A stretch of 34,428 nt of DNA, from assembly GCA_028284285.1 (NCBI GenBank), contig JANQSA010000083.1:1-34428 (forward strand), written 5' to 3'. The position numbers and the translations under genes were made by a program. Under the pieces are notes generated by a model. The model was not told the DNA's origin. It did no database searches and saw nothing but the letters and a program-made list of their open reading frames with translations. Source of the stretch: Croceivirga sp. GTDB lineage: Bacteria; Bacteroidota; Bacteroidia; Flavobacteriales; Flavobacteriaceae. Shown piece after piece: positions 8,155-16,455 of this stretch (its first letter is position 1; every line of letters begins with the position of its first letter).

Positions 8155-10551
8155 ATGAAAACAGAAAACAAAAGAACAATCGCCTTTGGGGTCTGCCTTG
8201 TACTCACCTTTTTGTCTAAGAGCAGTTTCATTTATGCTCAGGAAAAATATGTAGTAAGCGGTAGCGTAACTGATGAGGTTACAGGAGAAACCATCTTAGG
8301 CGCTAACGTTATTGTTCCCCAATTGAACATTGGTGTTATCACCAATGAATATGGTTTTTATTCGCTGACCTTGCCGGCCGGAACACACCGCATTTTGATC
8401 AGCTATTTAGGGTATCAAACCATAGCCCGGGAGATAACGCTCTCCCAAAACACCAAAATAGACTTTACCATGGCCGAAGAGGTAAACCAGTTGGATGAGG
8501 TAATCGTAGAGCAAAATGTAGAAAAGAACAGTGTGCGCACTCCCCAAATGAGTGTGAATACCCTTACTTCCAAATCCATAAAAAAAATTCCCGCTGTGCT
8601 GGGGGAGCCCGACGTAATACGATCCATACTCCTACTCCCCGGAGTCAGTAATGCCGGAGAAGGAGCTTCGGGCTTTAACGTAAGGGGTGGCGGTGCTGAC
8701 CAAAACCTTATTTTGTTGGATGAAGCCATTGTTTTTAATACCTCCCATTTGTTCGGATTTTTCTCTGTCTTTAATACCGACGCCATTAAAGACCTGAAAC
8801 TGTATAAAGGAGGAATTCCTGCACGCTACGGTGGCAGGCTCTCTTCGGTGCTTGACATTTACCAACGGGAGGGCAACAAAAAAGAGTTTAAAATGAACGG
8901 AGGTATAGGGGTCATCTCCAGCAAGCTGCTTCTTGAGGGGCCTATTGTCAAGGACAGAGGCTCTTTTCTTGTAGCAGGACGATCTTCCTATGCACATCTG
9001 TTTCTGCAAGCAGCCGGGGAGGAAACCACTGCTTCTTTTTATGATCTAAACACGAAATTAAGTTACCGTCTCAATGACAACAACAGCCTGTTTTTATCCG
9101 GTTATTTTGGTCGGGATAACTTTGAAATAGGAGATAGCTTTGTCAACACCTATGGTAACTCAGTGGCCAACTTACGTTGGAATCATCTCTTTTCAGAAAA
9201 GCTCTTTTCCAACTTATCCCTTATTTATTCCGACTATTACTACGGTCTTGAACTTGATGTACGGGGTTTTGAATGGGAGTCTCATATCATCAACTTCAAT
9301 CTTAAATATGATCTTAAGCATTACCTATCTAATAAACTAACACTGGATTATGGTATCAATAATATTTATTATCGTTTTAGACCCGGTGAAATACGGCCGA
9401 ATAGCGAAGACTCAGGGATAGTAGAAGAAGAGTTTACCAACAAGTACGGCAATGAATTTGCAGCCTATATTGATGCGGAACACAGGGTAACGGATCGCCT
9501 TTCTCTGCGGTACGGACTGAGATGGAGTTACTTCAATCGTTTGGGACAAGATGAATTTAATGTTTACGAGAATGATACACCGCTGATCTACAACGAAGCG
9601 TTTCAGATCTACCAGGGTGCTGATCCCATTGGGGTAGAAAGTTTTGACCGTAGTGAAAGCCTGGCCGAGTTCAATAATTTTGAACCCCGGGCTGCCGTTT
9701 CTTATCTCTTGAATGATGCTACTTCCCTGAAGCTAAGCTATAACCGGATGACGCAGTACCTCCACTTGTTGTCCAACACCAACTCTCCCACCCCTTTGGA
9801 TGTATGGACTCCGAGCGGCCCTTATATCGAACCTCAGATCTTAGATCAATACGCTATTGGATTTTATAAAGATTTTGCCAATCAGGAGTATTCCTTGGAG
9901 ATGGAAGCTTTTTACAAAGACATTGACAATCGGATCGATTATATTGATGGTGCGGACCTGATCGCAAATGAGGATATTGAACAAGTTATTTTAAATGGTG
10001 AAGCCCGTGCTTATGGTTTGGAAGTCCTTTTACGCAAAAACAGGGGGCGTCTAAACGGTTGGATCGCTTATACCTTATCCCGGTCCGAACAACGTACACC
10101 GGGAAGAACACCCAACGAACCCGGCATCAACAATGGGGAATGGTACAGGGCCCTTTTTGACAGACCCCACGATTTGGCGGTCAATGCTTCCTATAAAATT
10201 AACGATAAGTGGTCGCTTAATGGCAACTTTATCTACCAAACGGGAATCCCTACGAACCTTCCCATAGGCCAGGTAGAGCAGTTGGGATTAACGGTGCCTA
10301 TTTATGGCGGCAGAAATGAAAGTCGCCTTACCGATTATCACCGTTTGGATCTCTCGGCCACCTTAACCCCGAGAAAGAACAAGAACCGCAAATGGCAGTC
10401 GGAATGGGTCTTTGGGTTTTACAATATTTACAACAGACGGAATGCAGCTTCCTATTCTTTTGAGGAAAACAGGGAGACCGGGCAAAATGAAGCCATCCGT
10501 ACCGCTATTTTCGGGATAGTTCCTGCTATTAGTTACAACTTTAGATTTTAA
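8155..10551 (+). CDS. TonB-dependent outer membrane receptor with CarboxypepD_reg-like domain
   Basis: A 798-aa outer-membrane transporter that imports a substrate using TonB/ExbBD energy. Domains in order: signal peptide (1-29, ending YAQ); carboxypeptidase-regulatory-like beta domain (about 33-108) with ITNEYGFYSLTLPAG; plug domain (about 130-235) with FNVRGGGADQNLILLDE and IPARYGGRLSS; then a beta barrel ending in a terminal Phe (YNFRF). It is shorter than SusC proteins (usually about 1000 aa). The partner 3 nt downstream is a DUF4249 lipoprotein rather than SusD, the usual arrangement for this receptor class in Bacteroidota. The 260 nt upstream hold no exact TAnnTTTG promoter match; a partial match (TAGCTTTA) lies near 8022. 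Substrate unknown. Confidence 0.93.
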   Translation: MKTENKRTIAFGVCLVLTFLSKSSFIYAQEKYVVSGSVTDEVTGETILGANVIVPQLNIGVITNEYGFYSLTLPAGTHRILISYLGYQTIAREITLSQNTKIDFTMAEEVNQLDEVIVEQNVEKNSVRTPQMSVNTLTSKSIKKIPAVLGEPDVIRSILLLPGVSNAGEGASGFNVRGGGADQNLILLDEAIVFNTSHLFGFFSVFNTDAIKDLKLYKGGIPARYGGRLSSVLDIYQREGNKKEFKMNGGIGVISSKLLLEGPIVKDRGSFLVAGRSSYAHLFLQAAGEETTASFYDLNTKLSYRLNDNNSLFLSGYFGRDNFEIGDSFVNTYGNSVANLRWNHLFSEKLFSNLSLIYSDYYYGLELDVRGFEWESHIINFNLKYDLKHYLSNKLTLDYGINNIYYRFRPGEIRPNSEDSGIVEEEFTNKYGNEFAAYIDAEHRVTDRLSLRYGLRWSYFNRLGQDEFNVYENDTPLIYNEAFQIYQGADPIGVESFDRSESLAEFNNFEPRAAVSYLLNDATSLKLSYNRMTQYLHLLSNTNSPTPLDVWTPSGPYIEPQILDQYAIGFYKDFANQEYSLEMEAFYKDIDNRIDYIDGADLIANEDIEQVILNGEARAYGLEVLLRKNRGRLNGWIAYTLSRSEQRTPGRTPNEPGINNGEWYRALFDRPHDLAVNASYKINDKWSLNGNFIYQTGIPTNLPIGQVEQLGLTVPIYGGRNESRLTDYHRLDLSATLTPRKNKNRKWQSEWVFGFYNIYNRRNAASYSFEENRETGQNEAIRTAIFGIVPAISYNFRF

Positions 10552-10554
10552 GCC

Positions 10555-11388
10555 ATGAAAAAGATAGCTTGTTTAATCGTCATTGCACTTGTGTATAGCA
10601 GTTGTGAAGACGTTGTGGAATTGGATACTCCAACGGGAGAAACACGCTTGAATATTGATGCCCATTTTAGGGTGTTTACACAGGAAGCCCCTGTTAGGGC
10701 TACGGGAGAAGTGATACTCACCGAAACTGTCAACTTTTTTGATGATACCATTCCCACAGTAAGCGATGCCATAGTGACCATTACTGAAAGGGAAACAGGA
10801 AATAGCTACGCATTTGAAGAAGGGGCCCCTGGCTCAGGCAGATATGAAAACGATAACCTGCTCTTTCTCAACAACTTTGATGCAACTTTTGATCTTAGCA
10901 TTGAAGTTGACGGCCAGGTTTATACGGCCACTGCAGCCCTGATGCCTTCTGCTCCTATTGTTGATATTCAGCAAGGTGATCTGGAAATATTTGGTGAAGA
11001 GGATCTGGAGATTATTGTCACCATATCGGACACTCCGGACAGAGAGGATTACTATCTTTTTGATTTTGAATTCGAGCTATACCAACCCCTGGACGATACC
11101 TTTTTTGATGGTAACGACTTTGAATTCTCTTTTTTGTATACGGAAGATGATGAAGTGGACCTTCAACCCGGAGATGTGATCACCATCACCAATGAAGGGA
11201 TTGATCAGCAGTTTTTTACCTATATGGAGCTTTTATTGGAGCAAATTGGGGGAGGAGCCCTTTTCAGCAGCCCGCCGGCAACGGTAAGGGGAAATATTAT
11301 TAATGCTGATAACCCGGATAACTTTCCTTATGGGTATTTTAGAATTTCCGAAGCCATTTCACGGGAGTTTACGGTTGTAGAGGATTGA
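10555..11388 (+). CDS. DUF4249 family lipoprotein, partner of TonB receptor
   Basis: A 277-aa lipoprotein of the DUF4249 family. The signal peptide ends YSSC (Cys17 lipidated), followed by EDVVELDTP, the typical acidic start of this family. The mature part is beta-rich, with an Ig-like first half (about 28-130) and a very acidic composition. It starts 3 nt after the receptor stop, so both are surely co-transcribed. In known genomes DUF4249 genes sit next to this type of receptor, and by analogy with SusD the protein is thought to be a surface-exposed accessory, but no function is established. The stop is followed by the tandem repeat region, not by a clear terminator. Confidence 0.87.
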   Translation: MKKIACLIVIALVYSSCEDVVELDTPTGETRLNIDAHFRVFTQEAPVRATGEVILTETVNFFDDTIPTVSDAIVTITERETGNSYAFEEGAPGSGRYENDNLLFLNNFDATFDLSIEVDGQVYTATAALMPSAPIVDIQQGDLEIFGEEDLEIIVTISDTPDREDYYLFDFEFELYQPLDDTFFDGNDFEFSFLYTEDDEVDLQPGDVITITNEGIDQQFFTYMELLLEQIGGGALFSSPPATVRGNIINADNPDNFPYGYFRISEAISREFTVVED

Positions 11389-11417
11389 ACTTAAGTAGGA
11401 TTTTCGGTGTTTACGGA

Positions 11418-11770
11418 GCTGAAAACCAAAAAGCCGACCAGCTCACAAAACCTACATCTCCTTCGATCAGATATTCCTTTCCAAGAGGATTCCTCGCTCC
11501 ACTCAGCGTCCTCCAGCACTCCGTGCTGAAAATAAAAAAGCCCCACTTACAAATTCAAGCTATACTTTGGAATCAAATACCAGGGGATAAGGGATTCCTC
11601 GCTCCGCTCGGCGTCCTCCAGCACTCCGTGCTGAAAACCAAAAAGCCTCACTTACAAATTCAAGCTATACTTTGGAATCAAATACCAAGGGATAAGGGAT
11701 TCCTCGCTTCGCTCGGCGTCCTCCAGCACTCCGTGCTGAAAGTACAAAAGCCCCACTTACAAATTCAAGC
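11418..11770. repeat. Tandem repeat, 105-bp period, about three copies plus decayed copy
   Basis: Three copies begin with GGATTCCTCGCT at 11487, 11592 and 11697, exactly 105 bp apart. The third copy ends at 11770, after about 74 bp. Each unit contains the hairpin CAGCAC-TCC-GTGCTG and a GC-rich CTCGCTCCGCTCGG-like segment, followed by an A-rich stretch and AATTCAAGCTATACTTTGG. A decayed partial copy precedes them: GCTGAAAACCAAAAAGCC at 11418-11435. The block fills the 418-nt gene-free stretch between the DUF4249 gene and the 3' end of the tRNA-Arg gene. I see no other gene in this stretch. The hairpin resembles a REP-like dispersed element that was amplified in tandem; that origin is inferred. 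Confidence 0.9.
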
Positions 11771-11806
11771 GAGCTTGATTTGACGTGGAGCTTTTGTACT
11801 TATTCG

Positions 11807-11880
11807 TGACCGCGGGAGGATTCGAACCCCCAACCCTCAGAGCCGAAATCTGATATTCTATCCAGTTGAACTACGCGGCC
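11807..11880 (-). tRNA. tRNA-Arg (anticodon TCG)
   Basis: Read on the minus strand from 11880, the sequence folds as a full cloverleaf: acceptor GGCCGCG pairing with CGCGGTC (one G-T pair), discriminator A at 11807, D-arm starting TAGTTCAACTGG, anticodon stem TCAGA/TCTGA with loop TTTCGGC giving anticodon TCG, and T-arm containing GGTTCGAATCC. CCA is not encoded (CGA follows). It reads CGA and probably other CGN codons. It begins 10 nt after the yqeY stop on the same strand, so it is probably processed from a joint transcript. The 3' end faces the tandem repeats. Confidence 0.95.
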
Positions 11881-11890
11881 TATTTATTTG

Positions 11891-12343
11891 TTAAGAACTT
11901 AGTTTTGCTTTAACGATAGTGGAAATGGTCTTTCCATCGGCCTGTCCGGCCAATTCCTTGCTTACCATCCCCATCACCTTTCCCATATCTTTCATCCCGG
12001 AAGCGCCCAAAGCATCAATAGTTTGTACTACCACCTTTTCGATTTCTTCTTCCGTCAATTGTTCCGGTAAAAACTTTTCTATCACGGCTACCTGGGCCAA
12101 TTCCGGCCCGGCCAGATCTTCCCGCCCCTGTTCCTGATAAATCACCGCGCTGTCCTTCCGTTGCTTGACCAGTTTTTGTACCAGCTTTATCTCATCCGCT
12201 TCCGCAAGCCCTGTTCCGCTTCCTTTTTCGGTTTTAGCCAACAGTATGGCAGACTTTACTGCGCGCAGTGCCTCCAGGGCTACCGTGTCCTTGGCTTTCA
12301 TTGCGGTTTTCATTTCCGTCATTACTTTCTCTTCCAACCCCAT
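11891..12343 (-). CDS. GatB/YqeY domain-containing protein
   Basis: A 150-aa protein of the GatB/YqeY family, related to the C-terminal tRNA-binding domain of the amidotransferase subunit GatB. The open frame extends to 12397, but the ATG at 12343 (MGLEEKVMTEMKTAMKAKD) matches the normal start of the family. The longer version would read through the -7 region and into the hairpin ahead of the gene. Family features visible: alpha-helical N-half with LEALRAVKSA, the KLVKQRKDSA segment, and the FLPEQLTEEEIE and GKVMGMVSKELAGQADG stretches in the C-half. Role is not firmly known; aminoacyl-tRNA metabolism is assumed from the domain. It follows ftsZ on the same strand, beyond a terminator, and is followed by tRNA-Arg. 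Confidence 0.88.
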   Translation of the reverse strand: MGLEEKVMTEMKTAMKAKDTVALEALRAVKSAILLAKTEKGSGTGLAEADEIKLVQKLVKQRKDSAVIYQEQGREDLAGPELAQVAVIEKFLPEQLTEEEIEKVVVQTIDALGASGMKDMGKVMGMVSKELAGQADGKTISTIVKAKLSS

Positions 12344-12364
12344 ATCTTCTTTAGTTTCGGGCTG

Positions 12365-12372
12365 CGAAGATA
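12365..12372 (-). promoter_or_regulatory. Possible -7 box of yqeY promoter
   Basis: TATCTTCG on the minus strand is close to the Bacteroidota -7 consensus TAnnTTTG. A TTG at 12395-12397 lies 22 nt upstream as a possible -33 element. It sits about 22 nt before the yqeY start and directly follows the T-tract of the ftsZ terminator, so terminator and promoter appear to share bases. Not proven. Confidence 0.35.
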
Positions 12373-12406
12373 AAAAATAAACCCGAAAATTTTTCAATTT
12401 TCGGGT
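12373..12406 (-). terminator. Rho-independent terminator of the dcw operon (after ftsZ)
   Basis: A perfect 11-bp hairpin: ACCCGAAAATT at 12381-12391 pairs with AATTTTCGGGT at 12396-12406, with a 4-nt loop. On the minus strand it is followed by TTATTTTTT. It lies 39 nt past the ftsZ stop and ends the cell-division transcript before yqeY. Confidence 0.85.
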
Positions 12407-12444
12407 CTAATGATTTCCTACCACGGAAACCCTATTAAACACTA

Positions 12445-14379
12445 CTAATCAACATTATCGTGCAGAAACGAATTGTTGGAGCGCAGCTGTATTTCATCAT
12501 TGCTGTCCTCCCCCAAACTCATCCTTGATACTTTTTGTTCTGTCGGCCCTTCACTCAAATCCACACCCTGGCGTTTGTAAGCGGGTTCCTTTTCAATATC
12601 ATCGATGCTGTTTCTGTTGTTCTTAAACTTGTAATTAAAGCTTTTTAGCTTTTTTCTACGCTCATCCGCCCGCTCCTTCAACAAATCATTAATGGAGCTG
12701 TTCATAGGATCAACGTTCCCGTCAGATGAACTATCGCCCTCGGTTGTAGCTTTAGTCTTTATGGTCTTTTTTTCAAAAACCAATTCGTTTTCTACCAGCT
12801 TGGGTTCATGGGTTTCGGCAACAGACCGTGCTCCGGTAAGTTGTGTCTCCAATTCCATATATTCCTCCAGATTGTACCGCGTTTCCCCTTGCTTTTTATA
12901 ATCCAGTACAGGGCTTACCTCAATATATTCCTGCACCTTCATATCCTTCACCTCTTCATCCAGATCAAACGTAATGGTATTCTCCTGCGCTTGGCTTTTC
13001 ACTTCATTTAAAGGCAGATCAAAGGTTAACGCGAACTGATCCTCTTCTATTTTTGGGGCAACCACTTCCGGATCTATTACTTCCATATCGTTAATAACAT
13101 TCTTTGCCTCAATGATGATAAAATCGTCTTCTGAGGTAGTGGCGATAACCTCTTCTACAGGTTCAGGTAAGATCTCTTCATAGAAAACATTGAAATTCCG
13201 AATGTACTGTGTGGTAGGGATCAAATCGGATTCGGGGACCTCTTCTTCTTCCAACTGGTGTTTTATTACAGTAGGTCCTGCATCCGTAGCTTGTACAAAA
13301 GCCGTTGTTGTTCCCAATTCATGTACCGCTTTCTGTTCATCATCCAGCGTATGTATGATTTTTTTGGATTCCGTATTTACGATATTGTCTTGTTGATCCA
13401 TAGCAAAACCGGTAGCAATTACAGTTACGGCTATGGCATCCCCCAGATTCTCGTCTTCACCTACCCCCATAATGATGTTTGCCCCATGTCCGGCTTCAAT
13501 CTGGATATGGTCATTGATCTCCCCTATTTCGTCAATAGTGATCTCCTGAGAGCCTGAAACAATAAGCAACAATACGTTTTTGGCACCGGTAATTTTGTTA
13601 TCATTGAGTAAGGGAGAATCCAGGGCCTTCATAATGGCTTCATTAGCCCTGCCGGATCCGGAAGCCATAGCAGACCCCATAATAGCCGTCCCGCTATCAG
13701 AGAGCACCGTCTTGGCATCCCGAAGGTCAATATTTTGGGTGTAGTGATGGGTGATCACTTCCGCGATCCCACGGGCTGCGGTGGCCAATACTTCATCGGC
13801 TTTTGAAAATCCTGCTTTGAAACCAAGATTGCCGTATACTTCCCTTAGTTTATTGTTGTTAATGACAATCAGGGAATCTACATTAGCCCGTAAGCGCTCA
13901 ATTCCAGCCTGGGCCTGTTTACAACGCATTACACCTTCAAACTGGAAGGGAATAGTAACGATACCAACAGTAAGAACGCCTAATTCCCTAGCCATTTTTG
14001 CAATTACCGGAGCAGCACCGGTACCGGTCCCTCCACCCATTCCGGCAGTGATAAATGCCATTTTGGTGGAGCCTTCCATCATGGCCTTTATATCTTCCAC
14101 GCTCTCTATTGCCGCCTGCTCCCCTATTTCGGGATTTGCTCCTGCACCCAGCCCTTCGGTCAAGGATACTCCAAGCTGAATTTTGTTAGGGACGGAACTA
14201 TTTTCCAATGCCTGGGCATCTGTGTTACAAATGACAAAATCCACTCCATTAATGCCTGCAAGGAACATGTGGTTGATGGCATTGCTGCCTCCACCACCGA
14301 CGCCAATGACTTTTATAACGTTGCTCTTATTCTTGGGCAAATCAAACGAGATGCTATCAAATTCGTTGCTCTTACTCAT
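12445..14379 (-). CDS. ftsZ: Cell division protein FtsZ
   Basis: Tubulin-like GTPase that forms the cytokinetic ring. At 644 aa it is far longer than E. coli FtsZ (383 aa) because of a C-terminal linker, as is common in Bacteroidota. Motifs: GVGGGGSNA (26-34), tubulin signature GGGTGTG (115-121), and the T7 loop NIDLRDAKTVLSD with Asp218 and Asp221, needed for GTP hydrolysis in the polymer. The globular core ends at about 325. A long acidic linker (about 330-590) leads to EPAYKRQGV (598-606), the likely conserved peptide that binds FtsA. A further tail (618-644) ends NSFLHDNVD. Last gene of the dcw cluster, 24 nt after ftsA, with the operon terminator behind it. Confidence 0.98.
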   Translation of the reverse strand: MSKSNEFDSISFDLPKNKSNVIKVIGVGGGGSNAINHMFLAGINGVDFVICNTDAQALENSSVPNKIQLGVSLTEGLGAGANPEIGEQAAIESVEDIKAMMEGSTKMAFITAGMGGGTGTGAAPVIAKMARELGVLTVGIVTIPFQFEGVMRCKQAQAGIERLRANVDSLIVINNNKLREVYGNLGFKAGFSKADEVLATAARGIAEVITHHYTQNIDLRDAKTVLSDSGTAIMGSAMASGSGRANEAIMKALDSPLLNDNKITGAKNVLLLIVSGSQEITIDEIGEINDHIQIEAGHGANIIMGVGEDENLGDAIAVTVIATGFAMDQQDNIVNTESKKIIHTLDDEQKAVHELGTTTAFVQATDAGPTVIKHQLEEEEVPESDLIPTTQYIRNFNVFYEEILPEPVEEVIATTSEDDFIIIEAKNVINDMEVIDPEVVAPKIEEDQFALTFDLPLNEVKSQAQENTITFDLDEEVKDMKVQEYIEVSPVLDYKKQGETRYNLEEYMELETQLTGARSVAETHEPKLVENELVFEKKTIKTKATTEGDSSSDGNVDPMNSSINDLLKERADERRKKLKSFNYKFKNNRNSIDDIEKEPAYKRQGVDLSEGPTEQKVSRMSLGEDSNDEIQLRSNNSFLHDNVD

Positions 14380-14403
14380 AGTGTTGTTGTATTAGTGGGT
14401 GTT

Positions 14404-15732
14404 TTATTCTGCGTTGTCTAAAAAGTCTTTGAGTTTCTCTGACCATTTGTCAAAAATGGACTTACGTTCCTTAACAGCGGCATTTCCTTTATCTGAAAAC
14501 TGTTCTTCACCAACAAGAACCTGCTCCCCTTCCGCTTCCTGTATTTCCTGGGGTTCCAAATGATTTTTTTCACTGGATCGTACCGCATTCATTAACAAGC
14601 CTACCGCTGTGGCATACAATGGACTGGCAACTTCCTCGTCCGAATCTCCGGCTAAATGTTCATTGGGATAACCTATTCGGGTGTCCATACCGGTAATGTA
14701 TTCCACCAGTTGCTTTAGATGTTTTAACTGACTTCCTCCCCCGGTAAGCACTATACCGGCGATTAACTTCTTTTTCTGTTCTTCATGACCATAGTTTCGT
14801 ATTTCTACGTACACCTGTTCCACGATTTCTACCACCCTGGCATGAATAATTTTAGAAAGGTTTTTTAGTGTAATTTCCTTGGGCTCCCTACCTCTGAGTC
14901 CCGGAATGGAAACTATTTCATTATCCTTATTCTCTCCTGGCCAGGCTGAGCCGAATTTAATTTTCAGTAACTCAGCTTGTTTCTCTATGATAGAACAGCC
15001 TTCCTTGATGTCTTCCGTAATTACATTGCCTCCAAAAGGAATTACCGCTGTATGCCGGATAATACCATCCTTAAATATGGCGAGATCCGTTGTCCCCCCA
15101 CCAATATCAATCAATGCAACTCCCGCCTCTTTTTCTTCCTGACTCAACACGGCTTCCGCGGAAGCCAAAGGTTCCAGGGTGATATCCCCCAGATCCAGGC
15201 CTGCACTTTTAATGCAACGCCCTATATTTTTAATGGAAGATACCTGGCCTACCACTACATGGAAATTAGCTTCCAAACGTCCCCCGTACATACCGATAGG
15301 CTGCTTTATCTCGGCCTGGCCGTCCACCTTATACTCCTGAGGAAGGACATGAATGATCTCTTCTCCCGGTAGCATCACCAATTTGTAGACCTGGTTGCAC
15401 AACTTATCCAGATCATCTTCACTGATAACTTCTTCCGCATTGGCCCGGGTGATATAATCACTATGTTGAAGACTTCTGATATGTTGCCCGGCAATACCCA
15501 CTACCACAGAACCGATTTTTAACCCGGCATTTACTTCAGCTTGCTCCACAGCTTGTTGGATAGAGGAAATGGTTTGGGTAATATTGTTTACTACTCCCCT
15601 GTGCACCCCCAGGCTTTTGGATCTTCCTGAACCCAGAACCTCTATTTTTCCATACTCATTCTTGCGACCGATCATCGCCACAATTTTGGTGGTCCCAATG
15701 TCCAGACCTACTGAATATTTAGCTTCTTCCAT
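14404..15732 (-). CDS. ftsA: Cell division protein FtsA
   Basis: Actin-like ATPase that ties FtsZ filaments to the inner membrane, 442 aa. Visible: phosphate-1 loop GLDIGTTKI (9-17), SHS2/1C domain (about 85-165), and the second phosphate loop LIDIGGGTTDLAIF (about 217-230). The adenosine-binding motif is GIVLTGGGSQL (about 332-342). The last 18 residues (IFDKWSEKLKDFLDN region) form an amphipathic helix that should serve as the membrane-targeting sequence. The gene starts 3 nt after ftsQ ends and precedes ftsZ, the usual arrangement. Confidence 0.97.
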   Translation of the reverse strand: MEEAKYSVGLDIGTTKIVAMIGRKNEYGKIEVLGSGRSKSLGVHRGVVNNITQTISSIQQAVEQAEVNAGLKIGSVVVGIAGQHIRSLQHSDYITRANAEEVISEDDLDKLCNQVYKLVMLPGEEIIHVLPQEYKVDGQAEIKQPIGMYGGRLEANFHVVVGQVSSIKNIGRCIKSAGLDLGDITLEPLASAEAVLSQEEKEAGVALIDIGGGTTDLAIFKDGIIRHTAVIPFGGNVITEDIKEGCSIIEKQAELLKIKFGSAWPGENKDNEIVSIPGLRGREPKEITLKNLSKIIHARVVEIVEQVYVEIRNYGHEEQKKKLIAGIVLTGGGSQLKHLKQLVEYITGMDTRIGYPNEHLAGDSDEEVASPLYATAVGLLMNAVRSSEKNHLEPQEIQEAEGEQVLVGEEQFSDKGNAAVKERKSIFDKWSEKLKDFLDNAE

Positions 15733-15735
15733 ATC

Positions 15736-16455
15736 TTATATTTTTGTGCAAACCACTTGATTGTCAAATTCCAAACTCACCGCTGCATAATTTCCCAGGG
15801 TATCGTCTTTAGCTGCCTTCACATAGAAGGCCATAAAATTTTTGAACTTTTCATTTAAGTTGTCCACACCGCCCAAATTCACTACAAAATTGTCCAGGCG
15901 CAACCGGAGTTGATACTTGTTTTCCGCTTCTATATGAATCCCGATCACGTTTTTCCTGAGAAATTCATCCTTATTGATATAGGTTAAAATCAAATACGCA
16001 TCTTCCAGACTTTTCCCTGTGATCTTACCGGTGATAATGGGTACACGCGCCGAGTGATATCTTGATAATGGCATGTGTTTTCCTTCATCATCCAGATAAA
16101 ATCTGTTGACTCCTTCTACTCTTCCAATTGGTTCTCGCTGAACAATTTTTGAAATCAGTTCTCCCTCCACGGAGAGGTAGACTTGGGCATCTTTCACCAT
16201 AGGACTGGATTTAATCACGGTCTCTATGGTATTCAAAACTACTTGTTCTTTTGCCCTGCTTTTTACGCTGCCGTAATTTTGTATTAACAATTTATTAACT
16301 GCGTCTTCGGTTAAGTATAAATTATTGTCACCCAAAAGTTTAATCGCAACCGATTCCACTTTTTTCTGGCTGCTCCGGTGGTTGGCAAAACCATATAGCC
16401 CTGCCAAAATCAGCAACAGCGCTATCCCCTTAATCAAATTCCAATTAAACCGCAT
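15736..16455 (-). CDS. ftsQ: Cell division protein FtsQ
   Basis: Bitopic divisome protein, 239 aa: short cytoplasmic N-terminus, one membrane helix (about 9-24, IALLLILAGLYGF), then a periplasmic region with a POTRA-like segment (about 35-105) and a beta domain. In model bacteria FtsQ forms a complex with FtsL and FtsB and regulates septal peptidoglycan synthesis. Sequence similarity to proteobacterial FtsQ is low, so identification rests on topology, length and position between murC and ftsA. Its start overlaps the murC end by 11 nt. Confidence 0.9.
   Translation of the reverse strand: MRFNWNLIKGIALLLILAGLYGFANHRSSQKKVESVAIKLLGDNNLYLTEDAVNKLLIQNYGSVKSRAKEQVVLNTIETVIKSSPMVKDAQVYLSVEGELISKIVQREPIGRVEGVNRFYLDDEGKHMPLSRYHSARVPIITGKITGKSLEDAYLILTYINKDEFLRKNVIGIHIEAENKYQLRLRLDNFVVNLGGVDNLNEKFKNFMAFYVKAAKDDTLGNYAAVSLEFDNQVVCTKI

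Noticed and set aside
11487-11770. CRISPR array
   Set aside because: The whole 105-bp unit is repeated, with no short constant repeat alternating with unique spacers, and no cas genes are nearby.
11385-11783. Open frame of 132 codons with a repeated 35-residue peptide
   Set aside because: It stays open because the DNA repeat period (105) is a multiple of three. It starts with a TTG overlapping the DUF4249 stop, contains REP-like hairpins, and has no recognisable protein features.
13751-14179. 142-codon open frame antisense to ftsZ, and similar long antisense frames in ftsA, ftsI and rsmH
   Set aside because: They lie fully within strongly conserved genes and have no start context or domain features; they are codon shadows.
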